A program made the translations under genes and the position numbers. From positions 1 to 35,787 of IMG/VR virus record IMGVR_UViG_3300017967_000085: a DNA stretch of 35,787 bases; one strand, 5' to 3'. Positions 10,601 through 18,739 of this stretch are shown piece after piece. The notes beneath the pieces were generated by a model. That model was given only the letters and a program-made list of their open reading frames with translations, did not search any database and had not been told where the DNA came from. Numbering within the stretch: the first letter of the stretch is position 1; the number at the start of each line of letters is the position of its first letter. Source of the DNA: a virus.

Positions 10601-10617
10601 ATCCAACCATGCAATAA
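4645..10617 (+). CDS. Giant multi-domain tail-fibre protein with cupredoxin-like domain and Asp-box propeller
   Basis: This 1990-residue protein has a good Shine-Dalgarno (AAGGAGCAGTAA before ATG). By residue: six short modules of the form WxGxW..tT.Y..gDxVxYgGxxYxC at about 12, 76, 126, 177, 235 and 286, resembling carbohydrate-binding module 5/12 folds; a cupredoxin-like domain at about 343-490 with His409, Cys477, His480 and Met483; a seventh short module at 499-545; a beta-helix start (VIYVASNGTD...RPFRTVRHAV) near 610; an alpha-helical insertion at about 780-850; a conserved beta-helix core with RSPYIQG at 916; six Asp boxes with Trp at 1342, 1382, 1422, 1469, 1511 and 1570; and the C-terminal GNFRTGELF module. 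It is a likely glycan-binding tail fibre. It is paralogous to the next gene, which lacks the cupredoxin-like domain. Function is inferred from domains; no glycosidase active site is evident. Confidence 0.82.
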   Translation: MAEFKLERFKYNWKGTWVTGTTYNRDDVVLYGGRSYVCLVGHTASAIFNTDKDATVPGSNPPIPAPRWVVMTAGFTFRGEWATSTTYAEGDIVLKDGYLWVCIINVPNSSDWYVDEANWNIYATGIDFKGNWTSSQDYGKGALVKYNGIVYKCIVSHVSGAILEDNEDDWEVFHDGVEYVGQWAPATLFRKNDLVQYGGSIYRCTETHTSLVFADPDENPVIDLVRFDVEFPGFEFEQEWSSTIQYQTGDVVRHGGYVWYAINDSFDSNPTLNDSTSNWIPFAHGFSFLGDWQTQGYYRPGDLVRRGGNIYVARDAINAEANDGSTIDYLDPSQWELVFSGLAWSKQHSCIEYRVTIENRFEEGNKYILDTAYHPPLEFKVGNTYIFNQNNLENVYYPNQIGGGITNPHQLNFSSNNINGELVDGGDVYLENVRYYLDNIPVTYAEYSDNDTFIAATYRRVEITITENTPTTLYYWCSNHTDMGAKITIDVDTSSSTGSWIQNKEYFVGEVITFFGDTWKCLQQHTSSSRNYPGDNGSGFVYWELIIESPNEVGMNAKGDLLTYNLSQTLKGDGSTYGLTNVPIGSNAQVLSVIDDDTVFWRNYLSDTDVIYVASNGTDADGFGTHPHRPFRTVRHAVEYVEDNFSALTPVKVKVATGRYEEIGPMTIPAGCVVMGDELRSTLIVANDILPEYTGDLPYVKQYLAHFETILFDILNNNAYITQPGNDVPRDLTQLPAGTGAGAVIASLIDDWESYCDFRINSTGVDPTISGTNTLSDDISRGRAATCLLANKNFIARELSLFLETSNPGVTFTRSRVEEDVRHLLRAIAYDLKYEGNYKTVLSARRYVNATLGSQLDDMFWLRDVTGLRSCTVQGLRGVLNPPGVYDLYRRPTGGAFCALDPGWGPDDNRTWINTRSPYIQGVTTIGNSCVGQKIDGSLHNGGNKSFVSNDFTQVLSDGIGAWVSNNARAELVSVFTYYCSVGYLADNGGVIRATNGNNSYGLYGSIADGIDDTEIPATATIDNRSQNEATVVSAFAGEFSDEIFMLEFDHFGEEYTSASANFIGSGVNVEVEFTDFRDGAIKELRLTNPDGSSDPGGLGYTNVFDNAANGDTTTITLAPDEDITAPQAIGQRITIVGGDGTGQFGYINAYSSATKIAQVYKISDNTPGWDHVVPGTTIASVLSGNTQYRIEPRITIPHPGFSDQPYDLPGSNSIADATYGETTETYTGLQGQLGTGEVIDNDGLVPSEAEFTVVKRGKTYEVTITDTGAGYAVGDTITITGDLLGGSTPTNDLTIRVLTTTEDSTNAIATIYSEGTGQYGKFVVLDTTNGNAFYSADGQTWGTGTLPLTGNWKKVKGADNKFVALRTNSSNGAYSLDGINWTINNMPTAGDWVDVEYANGRWIAIAENNNDVAISTNGSTWSTSSIPDDTVGDSTATQWQVIAYGGGTWCVVGSERFTATSTDNGTTWTRNTNAIPAGDYDFKSLVYGNGKFILMTADGDVWYSFDGVTWTATNDMPKEDGSTTMVWEKMEYYQGVFFAVCNTGSKVIGSDPTTGPTTYLATSEDGLLWTERTVTEPKEWKTLAAGNPNNQLSFLMVGDGTGTNAINKVATGCRAKARSSLNSNGGFNNIKLSDPGSGYNPASLPEVDILDNQVSTEIGIDVRIGYGSLSQPEWVNRGQGYRTSSTNVTITGNGYADKIPEDRYIVLENLERLPGPGAQILIEGILNEITEEPDDLKIFTAVVVTDLGDDGTGRSRSRARIQVSPSIEHEYNLAHATNVSIRERYSQCRISGHDFLDIGTGNFTQTNYPDLYAGGAYFVSAPENEILEQNGGRVFYTSTDQNGNFRTGELFAVEQATGIVTISADFFDLDGLSELALGGVRLGGSGAVIREFSTDPTFSADSNNIVPTQRAIATFLADRLSVGGSDLETNALVAGGIFVGGENNEIGNPQGNTIQVLSPVVFDGAGAGLAGSLLGQQMFHRDAFDPTMQ
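4675..6290 (+). repeat. Seven W/Y/C-rich short modules, the seventh after a cupredoxin-like insertion
   Basis: About 50-60 codons per unit, each with the pattern WxGxW..tT.Y..gDxVxYgGxxYxC.  Unit examples are FRGEWATSTTYAEGD and FKGNWTSSQDYGKG. Units 1-6 are contiguous; the cupredoxin-like domain (about 5671-6114) separates unit 6 from unit 7 (from about 6139). The fold type is inferred from similarity to CBM5/12-like chitin-binding modules, by eye only. Confidence 0.7.
8635..9360 (+). repeat. Six Asp-box (BNR-like) repeats in the first giant fibre
   Basis: Six motifs of type S-x-D-G-x-x-W occur: YSADGQTW, YSLDGINW, ISTNGSTW, TSTDNGTTW, YSFDGVTW and TSEDGLLW. The first three tryptophans are exactly 40 codons apart. 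Blade-like segments such as YGNGKFILM separate them. This indicates a six-bladed (or similar) beta-propeller of the BNR type. No sialidase catalytic Arg triad was identified. Confidence 0.75.
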
Positions 10618-10637
10618 AACAGAAAGATAAAAATAAA

Positions 10638-10644
10638 CTAAATA
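10638..10644 (+). promoter_or_regulatory. Candidate T4-type late promoter (CTAAATA) before the second giant fibre
   Basis: The 47-base gap between the giants contains CTAAATA in an A-rich stretch, 20 bases before the ATG. T4-like phages, including marine ones, use a late -10 element near TATAAATA. A GGAG-type ribosome site lies between it and the start (CGGAG at 10651-10655). The match is short and the background is AT-rich, so confidence is low. Confidence 0.35.
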
Positions 10645-10664
10645 CTGTAGCGGAGTACAAATAA

Positions 10665-13600
10665 ATGGCAGAATTTAAACTAGGTAGAATTAGATTTGTA
10701 TGGAAGGGCGACTGGGCAACTTCCACAACTTATTATAAGGATGACGTTGTAGCGGTTGGCGGACGTATGTACATATGTACAATAGGTCACAGCAGCTCAC
10801 CAGATTTCTTTACAGATTTTGATATAGTTCCACCAAAATGGAATCTTGTAAGTGACGGTTTAAACTGGAGCGGAACATGGCAAACAGGCACAGCGTATTC
10901 TTACAATGATGTTGTAGAATACGGTGGACGTTTATATATTTGTAATACTGTACATACATCCGCAGACGACAGTACACAAGGTTTAGAAGCAGATAGTGCA
11001 AATTGGACTATATTTTCCGAAGGGCTTGCTTGGAAGGGAGACTGGACACCTGCTACCCGTTACATAGAAAATGACCTAGTAAAGTATGGTGGCCAAACAT
11101 TTGTTTGTAACACTTATCATACTTCGGCAGCTACAGAAGCACTCGGTTTAGAACAAGACATAGGAAACTGGGACTACTTTAATAGAGGGCTAGAATACAA
11201 AAGCTCTTGGACTCCTGATACAAAATGGAAAATTAATGATGTAGTAAACTATGGCGCTGTTTTGTGGATTTGTACAACAGATCATAGCGGTACCACAAGT
11301 TTTGCAGCTGATAGTTCTAATTGGGAACAATTCGTAAGAGGCTTCCAGTTTGAAAACGATTGGTCACCTAATATTACTTATAATGTAGGCGATGTTGTAA
11401 GATACGGTGGCAACCAGTATATTGCAAAAACCAATCACATTGCACAAAATCCATTCTCTCAAACAGACGACTGGGATATATTCTTAGAAGGGTTGCGCTG
11501 GAAAGGAGAATGGGGCGATGACTCTGCTAACCAAGATTATAGAGCAGGTGATTTAATTAGTCATAGCGGTTATAATTACATTTGTATAGCAGATAATTCA
11601 AATCAAGAACCGCCAAATGCTACATACTGGAATGTATTTTCTTATGGTATTAAATGGCGCGGAGAATGGTTAGACGACCAAAAATATTATGCAGGTGACG
11701 CAGTACGTTACGGTTCTAATTCCTATATTTGTATACAAGGACATATATCAGAAGGTGATGATTTCTCAACTGAAACACCTACAGATCCAGGCGGCGGTGC
11801 ACAAAATTCTCGTCCAGACTTAGATGTAAATCAAACATACTGGAACATATTATCTATAGGTAGCGAACAAAGTGTTCTTACAACTACAGGTGACATGGTT
11901 TACTATAGTGGATCAGGTCCAGCTAGATTACCAGTTGGTGAAAATGGACAAGTATTAACTGTAAATTCAGATAGTATACCAGAATGGGCGTACTTAGGTG
12001 CAGCCGACGATGTGTATTATGTTGCAGAACATGGCGTTGATAGTCCATTTCCAGAATATGGCAGAACATTAGACCGTCCATTTGCAAGCATTAGGTACGC
12101 AGCGAAACAAGTGGAACAAGGTGCAAAAAATCCTAATGCACGTAGATTACTAGAAGCTAACAGAAGATTCATTCAGAGAGAAATTGTAGAATGGATCGAA
12201 TATCAAATTGATAACGCAGGTGTTGGCTCTATATGGGAAAATTTTGACTACGACACTAAAAAATGTGAAAGAGATATGGGCCTGATTGTTGATGCAGCAG
12301 TTTGGGATATTACACACGGCGGTAATGTACGTTCCAGAGAAGCAGCATTGTCATACATAAATGACACTACTGGATCTCCGTATCTAACACAAAAAGCTCA
12401 AACTACTGCGGCAATTAATTACGGTTTAACTGTTATTCAGGCAGTGCTTAATCAAACAGCACCCACAACCAACTACCAGGTAACAAACGGTGACAATTCT
12501 ACAGCTATTGTTACACAAGATGTTACAGGAACAGCATCCGAATCTGGCGTTTACACAGAAATAGCAGGATTAGTTGGAATAATTACAGATGCAATTACAG
12601 CAGGTAATGACGATGATCTTCCTGTAAGACTAGAAAGAACTACGCTTATAAAAGTGTCTACAGGAAAATACTATGAAATGCTTCCTATTATTGTTCCTGC
12701 ACTTTGTTGTGTAATGGGTGACGAATTAAGAGCAACCAATGTACAGCCTAGAAAAGAAAGTAACACAACCCTTACTCCAAAAACAGACGCAATTTATAGC
12801 ATACAGTCTTTTAATAGATTAGAAGAAATTATCGGAGATATTGTAAGAGGTGTTTCTGTTACGCCAACAACTGGTAATACTACCACTCAAAGTGCAGAAT
12901 TTCCATTCGGTGAAGCTGACCAAGAAGCTGCGGTTAAACAACTTGCTCGTGTTATAAAAAATAATGCAAACTTTGGTATTAGCGAAAAGAATAATGTTAC
13001 ATTTCCTGGTGTAGATACAATTCATGATGCAAATTATGCATACGCTAGAGATTTGATCATTGCTAACAAAGATTTTATTAAGGAAGAAGTAACAGGATAT
13101 ATTGCTGATCAATATCAGTCAGATCCTACCTCTGCAAGTTATTTGTACTACAGTAAAACAAAATGTAAACAAGATGTAGGATATATTATAGATGCTATAT
13201 GTTACGATTTGTCATACCAAGGTAACTGGCAAAGCGTTAATGCAGGATTGGCTTATTTTAACGGAAACAGCGGAACACTACAAATTGCAGGATCAGAAAA
13301 AACTGCAACATTAGCTGCATATGCTTTCCTAAGCAACTTGTTACAAACAATTTCAAGAAATATTACAGTAACACCTTTGTATAATACAAAAGGATTAACA
13401 CAAACTAACGGTGAAGCAGGAAGTGCAGCGGCTGCAACTACAATATCAAACCTAATGACTAATATCACAGATATTATAAATTTAGGTCCAGGCAGTGCTC
13501 CTACTATTACATATCCTGATTTATCTGGTGTAAGTATTCCTTTACAGACAGCAGGCGATGCTTGCTTAAATGCATTACCAAATATACAAGAACAAACTAT

Positions 13601-16600
13601 TGATTTTATAAGTAAAAACTTTGGTAGTTTCAAATATAATAGTGCTCAGTGTCGTAGAGATTTACGTTTAATTATGAATGACATATCCTACGGTGCTGCA
13701 CTAGGTAGTAACTTTAACAGTGTGCAAAATGGTATTGCATATACTAGAGCATATGCAAGCACAGTATTAGCTGATCAATTGGTAGAAACTACTGGCGCAC
13801 TAGCAGAAGCAAAACGCCTAGTAAATATTAGTGTTACTACAGACGGGTCTAGTGCAACTGGATCTAGTACATTTGCTACAAGAACAGATGCAGCATTTGA
13901 CGAAATTATAGACATTTTAGAAAACGGCGTTGCAGCAGCGGATGCAATAACATATCCAGATCATGCAGGTGTTGTACAAAATCGCAAAGATGCTAAAGAT
14001 AACTTAGTTGCAAACAGACAGTTTTTGATTGATGAAACTGTTGGCTGGATAAATGCCCAGATTGCAGGCGCTGCAGGAATATGGGCTGGATTTACATACA
14101 ACCAAGATAAATGCGCAAGAGATTTAGGTTATATTGTAGACGGTTTAGCATATGATATAATGTATCAAGGTACATTAGCTACTACAAGAATTGCCCAAAG
14201 TTATTTTGACGACGATGGCAATATCCAAATTGCAGGTCAAGAAGCACAGCATGTAGCTATGTTTACGCAGTTGGCTTCAGTTATTGAAGATGTTGTGCAA
14301 GAAACAACTGTTACACCAACTTATAGTGCAACAGCTCAAACAAAACCTGGAACTCCTGCTACAGGCACAGAAGCAACAGAGTTAACAGCAAAAGTTACAA
14401 TTGTTTCTAATGTTATCAATGCAGGTAATTTGACAGGACTGCCTAGTATTGTATATCCAGACATTAGTAGTGAAACAGCAGAATTACAAGATGCTGTAAG
14501 CAATTTACAAAGCGATGCTGAAGATATTATACCTGATGTTATCCAATATATCAATACTACATACAATGATTTTAATTACGATCATGATAAGTGTCAACGA
14601 GATTTAAGAATTATACTTGATGCTGCTAGATATGACTGGATGCTAGGATCGACATTTGCTTCAACTGTTGCTGCATGGTCATACTTGCGTAGACCTAGTG
14701 CAAAAGTTGTTGGTAATCAGAAAGAAGCTACTATTGCAGCTAATGAGTTTGCGAGAGTGCAATTGATATCGGCAATAACAAGCGCAAACAATAATAGTAC
14801 TGCAAAAGACGGATTAAATGCAACATGGAAGTTAGTTCAAGATACAGTATTTGGTGGTTCTAACGAAGGTGGCACACGCCAAGTAGAAGATGTAAATAGT
14901 TATAATGCTATATTACAACTAGAACGTAACAAAGAATTTATCGTAGACGAATTGCTTGCATATGTAGATAACTATTTCAAAACAACAGTTACAGATCAAA
15001 ACGGCACTACTGATGTATTCACAGCTACAAGCACAGCGTGGATGAAACAGAACATGCCAATTAAGTTTGTAAATCCTGATGATAGCAGTGCGTCTGTTAG
15101 TGATGCTGGATTAAGTACATCAACTACATACTATGTGAGAGATATCTTAACTCCTACTACATTTACTATATCAACCACAATAGGTGGTTCTAAACTAGAT
15201 GTTGAAGATCACGAACATACTATGATTGTTCAGAAAGCCTACGAATATAACAGAACTCTTTGTGCAAGAGATGTAAGAGAATATGTAGATGCTATGAAAT
15301 GGGATTTAACATGGCCTCAGGAATTTGTAAGAGAATATACTGATAGCATCTCTATAACACTACCATCTAACTATAAAACAAATCTTGCTACAAGATATTA
15401 TGTAAACAGTGTAATAGGCTGTCAAGAAGAAGATTTCTATTACTTAAGAAATGGCACAGGTCTACGTTTACAAACATTAGACGGATTACAAGGAGACTTA
15501 GGGCCAAGAAATAGTTACGGTACAAGTCGTCCAACAGCAGGTGCATATGCATCTCTAGATCCAGGTTGGGGACCAGACGATACTCGTGCATGGATTATAG
15601 ATCGTTCTCCATATGTACAAAACTGCACAACGTTTGGTTATGCAGCAGTTGGTCAAAAGATTGACGGTGCGTTACACAACGGCGGCAACGATTCGATTGT
15701 GTCAAACGACTTTACACAGGTTATATCTGATGGTATTGGGGCTTGGATCACTAACAACGGTAGAGCAGAACTTGTGTCTGTGTTTACATACTACTCACAT
15801 GTTGGTTATCTAGCAGAAAACGGTGGACGTATACGTGGTACTAACGGTAATAACTCATACGGTGACTTTGGTTCTGTAGCAGAAGGTGTTGATCCAGAAG
15901 AAACAGCAGTAACAGCAGTAGTTGACAATGACAGTCAGTATAGAGCAACAGTTGCTTCAGTTGTTACAGATCAAGTAGATGAAATACTACAAATAGAATA
16001 TGAACATGCTGGTAATGATTATACTCAAGTAAGTATTAGTTTCTTTGGTCCGGGCGACAACGAAGAAGTTGAAGAAGACGAATTTAGAGATGATGGTATC
16101 AACAACGTTAGGATATTAGACTCTGATGATAGTACTGGCTCTGATCAAGGAGGCAGCGGATATACACTAGTATCTAATACAGCACAAGCTGGAACTAGTT
16201 CCAGCATAACAATTGCTGCTACAGACTCAAATTTGTCTACTGCATATCCAGGAATGATGCTATATATCATAGGCGGCTCAGCAGTTGGTCAGTTTGGTGT
16301 TATTGATACATATGATTCTGGAACTAAAATTGCTACAGTTGTTAGAGAATCAGATGGAGCAGCAGGTTGGGATCATATGATTCCTGGTACAACTATAGTA
16401 AGTCCTACTTCTACTAGTGTATACCAAATCGAACCTAGAGTGCAATTTGATGCACCACCAAGTGTCGACTCTGGTCATACATTACCTGCAGGAAATACTT
16501 GGAATGACATAAAATATTTTGAAACTACAAAACTTTATGAAGGTGTAAGTTCTACTACAACTTCTACTACAGGTAGTGGTGCAACTTTTGACGTTGAAAA

Positions 16601-18722
16601 AGTTTATACAAAATACTTTATAACTATAGATAGTGCAGGAACAAATTATCAAAGATTAGATACAATTACAATACCTGGTACTAGCGTAGGCGGCACAACA
16701 CCAGAAAACGATATTGAAATTACAGTAACAAGTATTAATTCTACAACAGGTGCTGTTGTTGAATTTGACTTTACTGGCGAGGCCAGAGGCGGTATGTTTA
16801 TTGCACTTAGTGATACAACAGCTGGAGCATATAGCTGGGATGGCGAAACATGGTTAACTAACACTATGCCAAGCGCAGGCTCAGGCGGCACGTGGCACAG
16901 AACTGCTGATGGTTTAGTTGATGACGGATCTACAAGTTTTAGACCTAGTCAACTAGTTGCTGTTACCGACCAAACAAATGTAGTTGCATACACAACAGAC
17001 GGAGTTACTTGGACTAGCGGTACTTTACCGGTAGGAATGACAGCAGCGTCTACAAAATATGTTGCATTTGCACAATTAGGAGCAGAAGGATTTACTAGAC
17101 ATGTTGTTATTTCTAATAATGATAGGGATGTTGCATACTCAGATGACGGCGGCACAACATGGCTGTTAACAACAAATGCATTACCAGGGACAGGTTATCA
17201 ACACCTTACCTACGGAAAAGGATTGTTTGTTGCAATTTCAGATGCAGGACAATCTACTTATTCTGAAGATGGCGTTACCTGGCTAGCGGGTTCAGGACCA
17301 AGTGCCGAAACCTACACAGACATGACATATGGTAAAAACAAATTTATTGCAGTTTCTAGCACAAACAATGCATACGCCTATAGTTTAGATGGTAAAAATT
17401 GGGTGGATAGTACATTGCCTGCAATAGCATCTCCTACCGCTTATACAAGAGTTACATATGGACAAGGCCTATTTGTAGCAACGCAAACGTCAACAGGATC
17501 TACTGTTGTTACTTCTGAAGATGGTATATACTGGACTCAAACAAATGTAACCGCAGATCCAGGAACTCCTTCAGGACACGGTGCAATTGGATTTGGTAAT
17601 CCAGGACGCAGTGGTATGTTTGCACTTTCGAGCAACGGCGGCAGCAAAACACACGTTGTTAAGTTAAGAAAAGGCTGTAGAGCCAGAGGTAGAGTAAGTA
17701 TTGCAAGCGAACGAATTTTCCAAATTCGTATTGTAGAACCTGGCTCAGGTTACTACAACAGAGTACCATTTATTACTATAACAGACCCTGGAAACATTTA
17801 CGATGCTAACTTATTAGCAAGAAAAGCAAAGGGTGTATTAGCACAGCCGAGCTTTGTAAACAGAGGAACCGGTTTTACAGCAGCAACAGCAGACATTGAT
17901 CAAATTGGCAGTAACGGTAGTGCCGATTTCTTCCAAACAGGCTCATATATTGCTGTAAGAAGACTAAGCAAACGTCCTGTAGAAGGATCAAACGTTGTGT
18001 TTGACAGCCAACCAGGAACAACATATAAACTAGTTAATGTGCTTTCCTTTATAGGCAGCAACGACGGCTCATATAAAGCAATACTACAAGTTTCACCTGA
18101 TGTAGATACAACAATAACATTACCTGATGCAGATCCAGTAACAATGCGTATTCGCTACTCGCAAGTACGTCTTACAGGTCACGACTTCCTAGATATAGGT
18201 ACAGGTAACTTCAGCAAAACAAATTATCCAGGTTTACCTACGGTAGATCCTGACCCTGATAACGAAACAGTACAGTCAAATGGCGGACGAGTGTTCTACA
18301 CAAGTACTGACCAAGATGGTAACTTTAGAGTTGGTGATTTGTTTACTATTGAGCAAGCAACAGGTGTTGCAACACTAAATGCAGAAGCATTTAACATTGC
18401 AGGCTTGCAAGAACTTACACTAGGTGAGGTTACACTCGGTGGTAACTCAGCAAGTATTACAGAATTCAGTACAGATCCATTCTTTACTGCAAACAGTGAT
18501 ACTGTTGTTCCTACACAAAGAGCTGTAAAAGCATACATCGAATCACAAATTGGTGGCGGTGGTGCGTCACTTAATGTTAACAGTGTAACAGCAGGTGACA
18601 TTTTCATCGGAGGCAATAGTATTTACAACGTCGCAGGCGGCGTGATAAATATTACTGCTAACATTAACTTCGTTGGCGATGTAACTGGTATACCAATAGC
18701 ATATAACTATTTCTTAAGATAA
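10665..18722 (+). CDS. Giant multi-domain tail-fibre protein with six Cys-containing helical units
   Basis: This 2685-residue paralogue of the preceding giant starts MAEFKLGRIRFVWKGDW against MAEFKLERFKYNWKGTW. By residue: seven short W/Y/C-rich modules (about 10-370); a beta-helix start near 450 (VYYVAEHGVD...RPFASIRYAA); a long alpha-helical insertion at about 495-1560 with six units marked by K/Q/L-C-x-R/Q-D at Cys534, 834, 996, 1150, 1310 and 1533; the conserved beta-helix core with RSPYVQN (nt 15603); a six-Asp-box propeller (about nt 16790-17545); and the C-terminal DGNFRVGDLF module (nt 18315). It lacks the cupredoxin-like domain of its twin. It is a likely virion fibre or tail-associated protein. 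At about 290 kDa it is one of the largest proteins such a phage would make. No frameshift interrupts it. Confidence 0.82.
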   Translation: MAEFKLGRIRFVWKGDWATSTTYYKDDVVAVGGRMYICTIGHSSSPDFFTDFDIVPPKWNLVSDGLNWSGTWQTGTAYSYNDVVEYGGRLYICNTVHTSADDSTQGLEADSANWTIFSEGLAWKGDWTPATRYIENDLVKYGGQTFVCNTYHTSAATEALGLEQDIGNWDYFNRGLEYKSSWTPDTKWKINDVVNYGAVLWICTTDHSGTTSFAADSSNWEQFVRGFQFENDWSPNITYNVGDVVRYGGNQYIAKTNHIAQNPFSQTDDWDIFLEGLRWKGEWGDDSANQDYRAGDLISHSGYNYICIADNSNQEPPNATYWNVFSYGIKWRGEWLDDQKYYAGDAVRYGSNSYICIQGHISEGDDFSTETPTDPGGGAQNSRPDLDVNQTYWNILSIGSEQSVLTTTGDMVYYSGSGPARLPVGENGQVLTVNSDSIPEWAYLGAADDVYYVAEHGVDSPFPEYGRTLDRPFASIRYAAKQVEQGAKNPNARRLLEANRRFIQREIVEWIEYQIDNAGVGSIWENFDYDTKKCERDMGLIVDAAVWDITHGGNVRSREAALSYINDTTGSPYLTQKAQTTAAINYGLTVIQAVLNQTAPTTNYQVTNGDNSTAIVTQDVTGTASESGVYTEIAGLVGIITDAITAGNDDDLPVRLERTTLIKVSTGKYYEMLPIIVPALCCVMGDELRATNVQPRKESNTTLTPKTDAIYSIQSFNRLEEIIGDIVRGVSVTPTTGNTTTQSAEFPFGEADQEAAVKQLARVIKNNANFGISEKNNVTFPGVDTIHDANYAYARDLIIANKDFIKEEVTGYIADQYQSDPTSASYLYYSKTKCKQDVGYIIDAICYDLSYQGNWQSVNAGLAYFNGNSGTLQIAGSEKTATLAAYAFLSNLLQTISRNITVTPLYNTKGLTQTNGEAGSAAAATTISNLMTNITDIINLGPGSAPTITYPDLSGVSIPLQTAGDACLNALPNIQEQTIDFISKNFGSFKYNSAQCRRDLRLIMNDISYGAALGSNFNSVQNGIAYTRAYASTVLADQLVETTGALAEAKRLVNISVTTDGSSATGSSTFATRTDAAFDEIIDILENGVAAADAITYPDHAGVVQNRKDAKDNLVANRQFLIDETVGWINAQIAGAAGIWAGFTYNQDKCARDLGYIVDGLAYDIMYQGTLATTRIAQSYFDDDGNIQIAGQEAQHVAMFTQLASVIEDVVQETTVTPTYSATAQTKPGTPATGTEATELTAKVTIVSNVINAGNLTGLPSIVYPDISSETAELQDAVSNLQSDAEDIIPDVIQYINTTYNDFNYDHDKCQRDLRIILDAARYDWMLGSTFASTVAAWSYLRRPSAKVVGNQKEATIAANEFARVQLISAITSANNNSTAKDGLNATWKLVQDTVFGGSNEGGTRQVEDVNSYNAILQLERNKEFIVDELLAYVDNYFKTTVTDQNGTTDVFTATSTAWMKQNMPIKFVNPDDSSASVSDAGLSTSTTYYVRDILTPTTFTISTTIGGSKLDVEDHEHTMIVQKAYEYNRTLCARDVREYVDAMKWDLTWPQEFVREYTDSISITLPSNYKTNLATRYYVNSVIGCQEEDFYYLRNGTGLRLQTLDGLQGDLGPRNSYGTSRPTAGAYASLDPGWGPDDTRAWIIDRSPYVQNCTTFGYAAVGQKIDGALHNGGNDSIVSNDFTQVISDGIGAWITNNGRAELVSVFTYYSHVGYLAENGGRIRGTNGNNSYGDFGSVAEGVDPEETAVTAVVDNDSQYRATVASVVTDQVDEILQIEYEHAGNDYTQVSISFFGPGDNEEVEEDEFRDDGINNVRILDSDDSTGSDQGGSGYTLVSNTAQAGTSSSITIAATDSNLSTAYPGMMLYIIGGSAVGQFGVIDTYDSGTKIATVVRESDGAAGWDHMIPGTTIVSPTSTSVYQIEPRVQFDAPPSVDSGHTLPAGNTWNDIKYFETTKLYEGVSSTTTSTTGSGATFDVEKVYTKYFITIDSAGTNYQRLDTITIPGTSVGGTTPENDIEITVTSINSTTGAVVEFDFTGEARGGMFIALSDTTAGAYSWDGETWLTNTMPSAGSGGTWHRTADGLVDDGSTSFRPSQLVAVTDQTNVVAYTTDGVTWTSGTLPVGMTAASTKYVAFAQLGAEGFTRHVVISNNDRDVAYSDDGGTTWLLTTNALPGTGYQHLTYGKGLFVAISDAGQSTYSEDGVTWLAGSGPSAETYTDMTYGKNKFIAVSSTNNAYAYSLDGKNWVDSTLPAIASPTAYTRVTYGQGLFVATQTSTGSTVVTSEDGIYWTQTNVTADPGTPSGHGAIGFGNPGRSGMFALSSNGGSKTHVVKLRKGCRARGRVSIASERIFQIRIVEPGSGYYNRVPFITITDPGNIYDANLLARKAKGVLAQPSFVNRGTGFTAATADIDQIGSNGSADFFQTGSYIAVRRLSKRPVEGSNVVFDSQPGTTYKLVNVLSFIGSNDGSYKAILQVSPDVDTTITLPDADPVTMRIRYSQVRLTGHDFLDIGTGNFSKTNYPGLPTVDPDPDNETVQSNGGRVFYTSTDQDGNFRVGDLFTIEQATGVATLNAEAFNIAGLQELTLGEVTLGGNSASITEFSTDPFFTANSDTVVPTQRAVKAYIESQIGGGGASLNVNSVTAGDIFIGGNSIYNVAGGVINITANINFVGDVTGIPIAYNYFLR
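10692..11760 (+). repeat. Seven W/Y/C-rich short modules in the second giant fibre
   Basis: Seven consecutive units share WxGxW..tT.Y..gDxVxYgGxxYxC, for example LNWSGTWQTGTAYSYND and IKWRGEWLDDQKYYAGD. Most units end in a C-x-x-x-H pair (CNTVH, CNTYH, CTTDH), which could be structural or metal-linked; units 5 and 6 break the pattern. They match the seven units of the twin gene but run without an insertion. Confidence 0.7.
12150..15330 (+). repeat. Six diverged helical units with a conserved Cys inside the beta-helix
   Basis: Each complete unit reads roughly as A-N-R/K-x-F-I...E, a helix ending in W/Y-I, an F-x-Y segment, then K-C-x-R-D-L-G-Y-I-V-D-A-x-x-Y-D. Cys codons start at 12264, 13164, 13650, 14112, 14592 and 15261. 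Spacing is 300, 162, 154, 160 and 223 codons, so units 2-5 form the most regular array at about 160 codons. The twin gene has one such unit (about 6985-7190) in which the Cys position reads SRVEED. Confidence 0.7.
16790..17545 (+). repeat. Six Asp-box (BNR-like) repeats in the second giant fibre
   Basis: The motifs are YSWDGETW, YTTDGVTW, YSDDGGTTW, YSEDGVTW, YSLDGKNW and TSEDGIYW, separated by blade-like strands such as YGKGLFVAISD and YGQGLFVATQ. The count equals that of the twin gene, consistent with a shared beta-propeller inherited before duplication. Confidence 0.75.
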
Positions 18723-18739
18723 TGAGAGGATAAAAGAAA

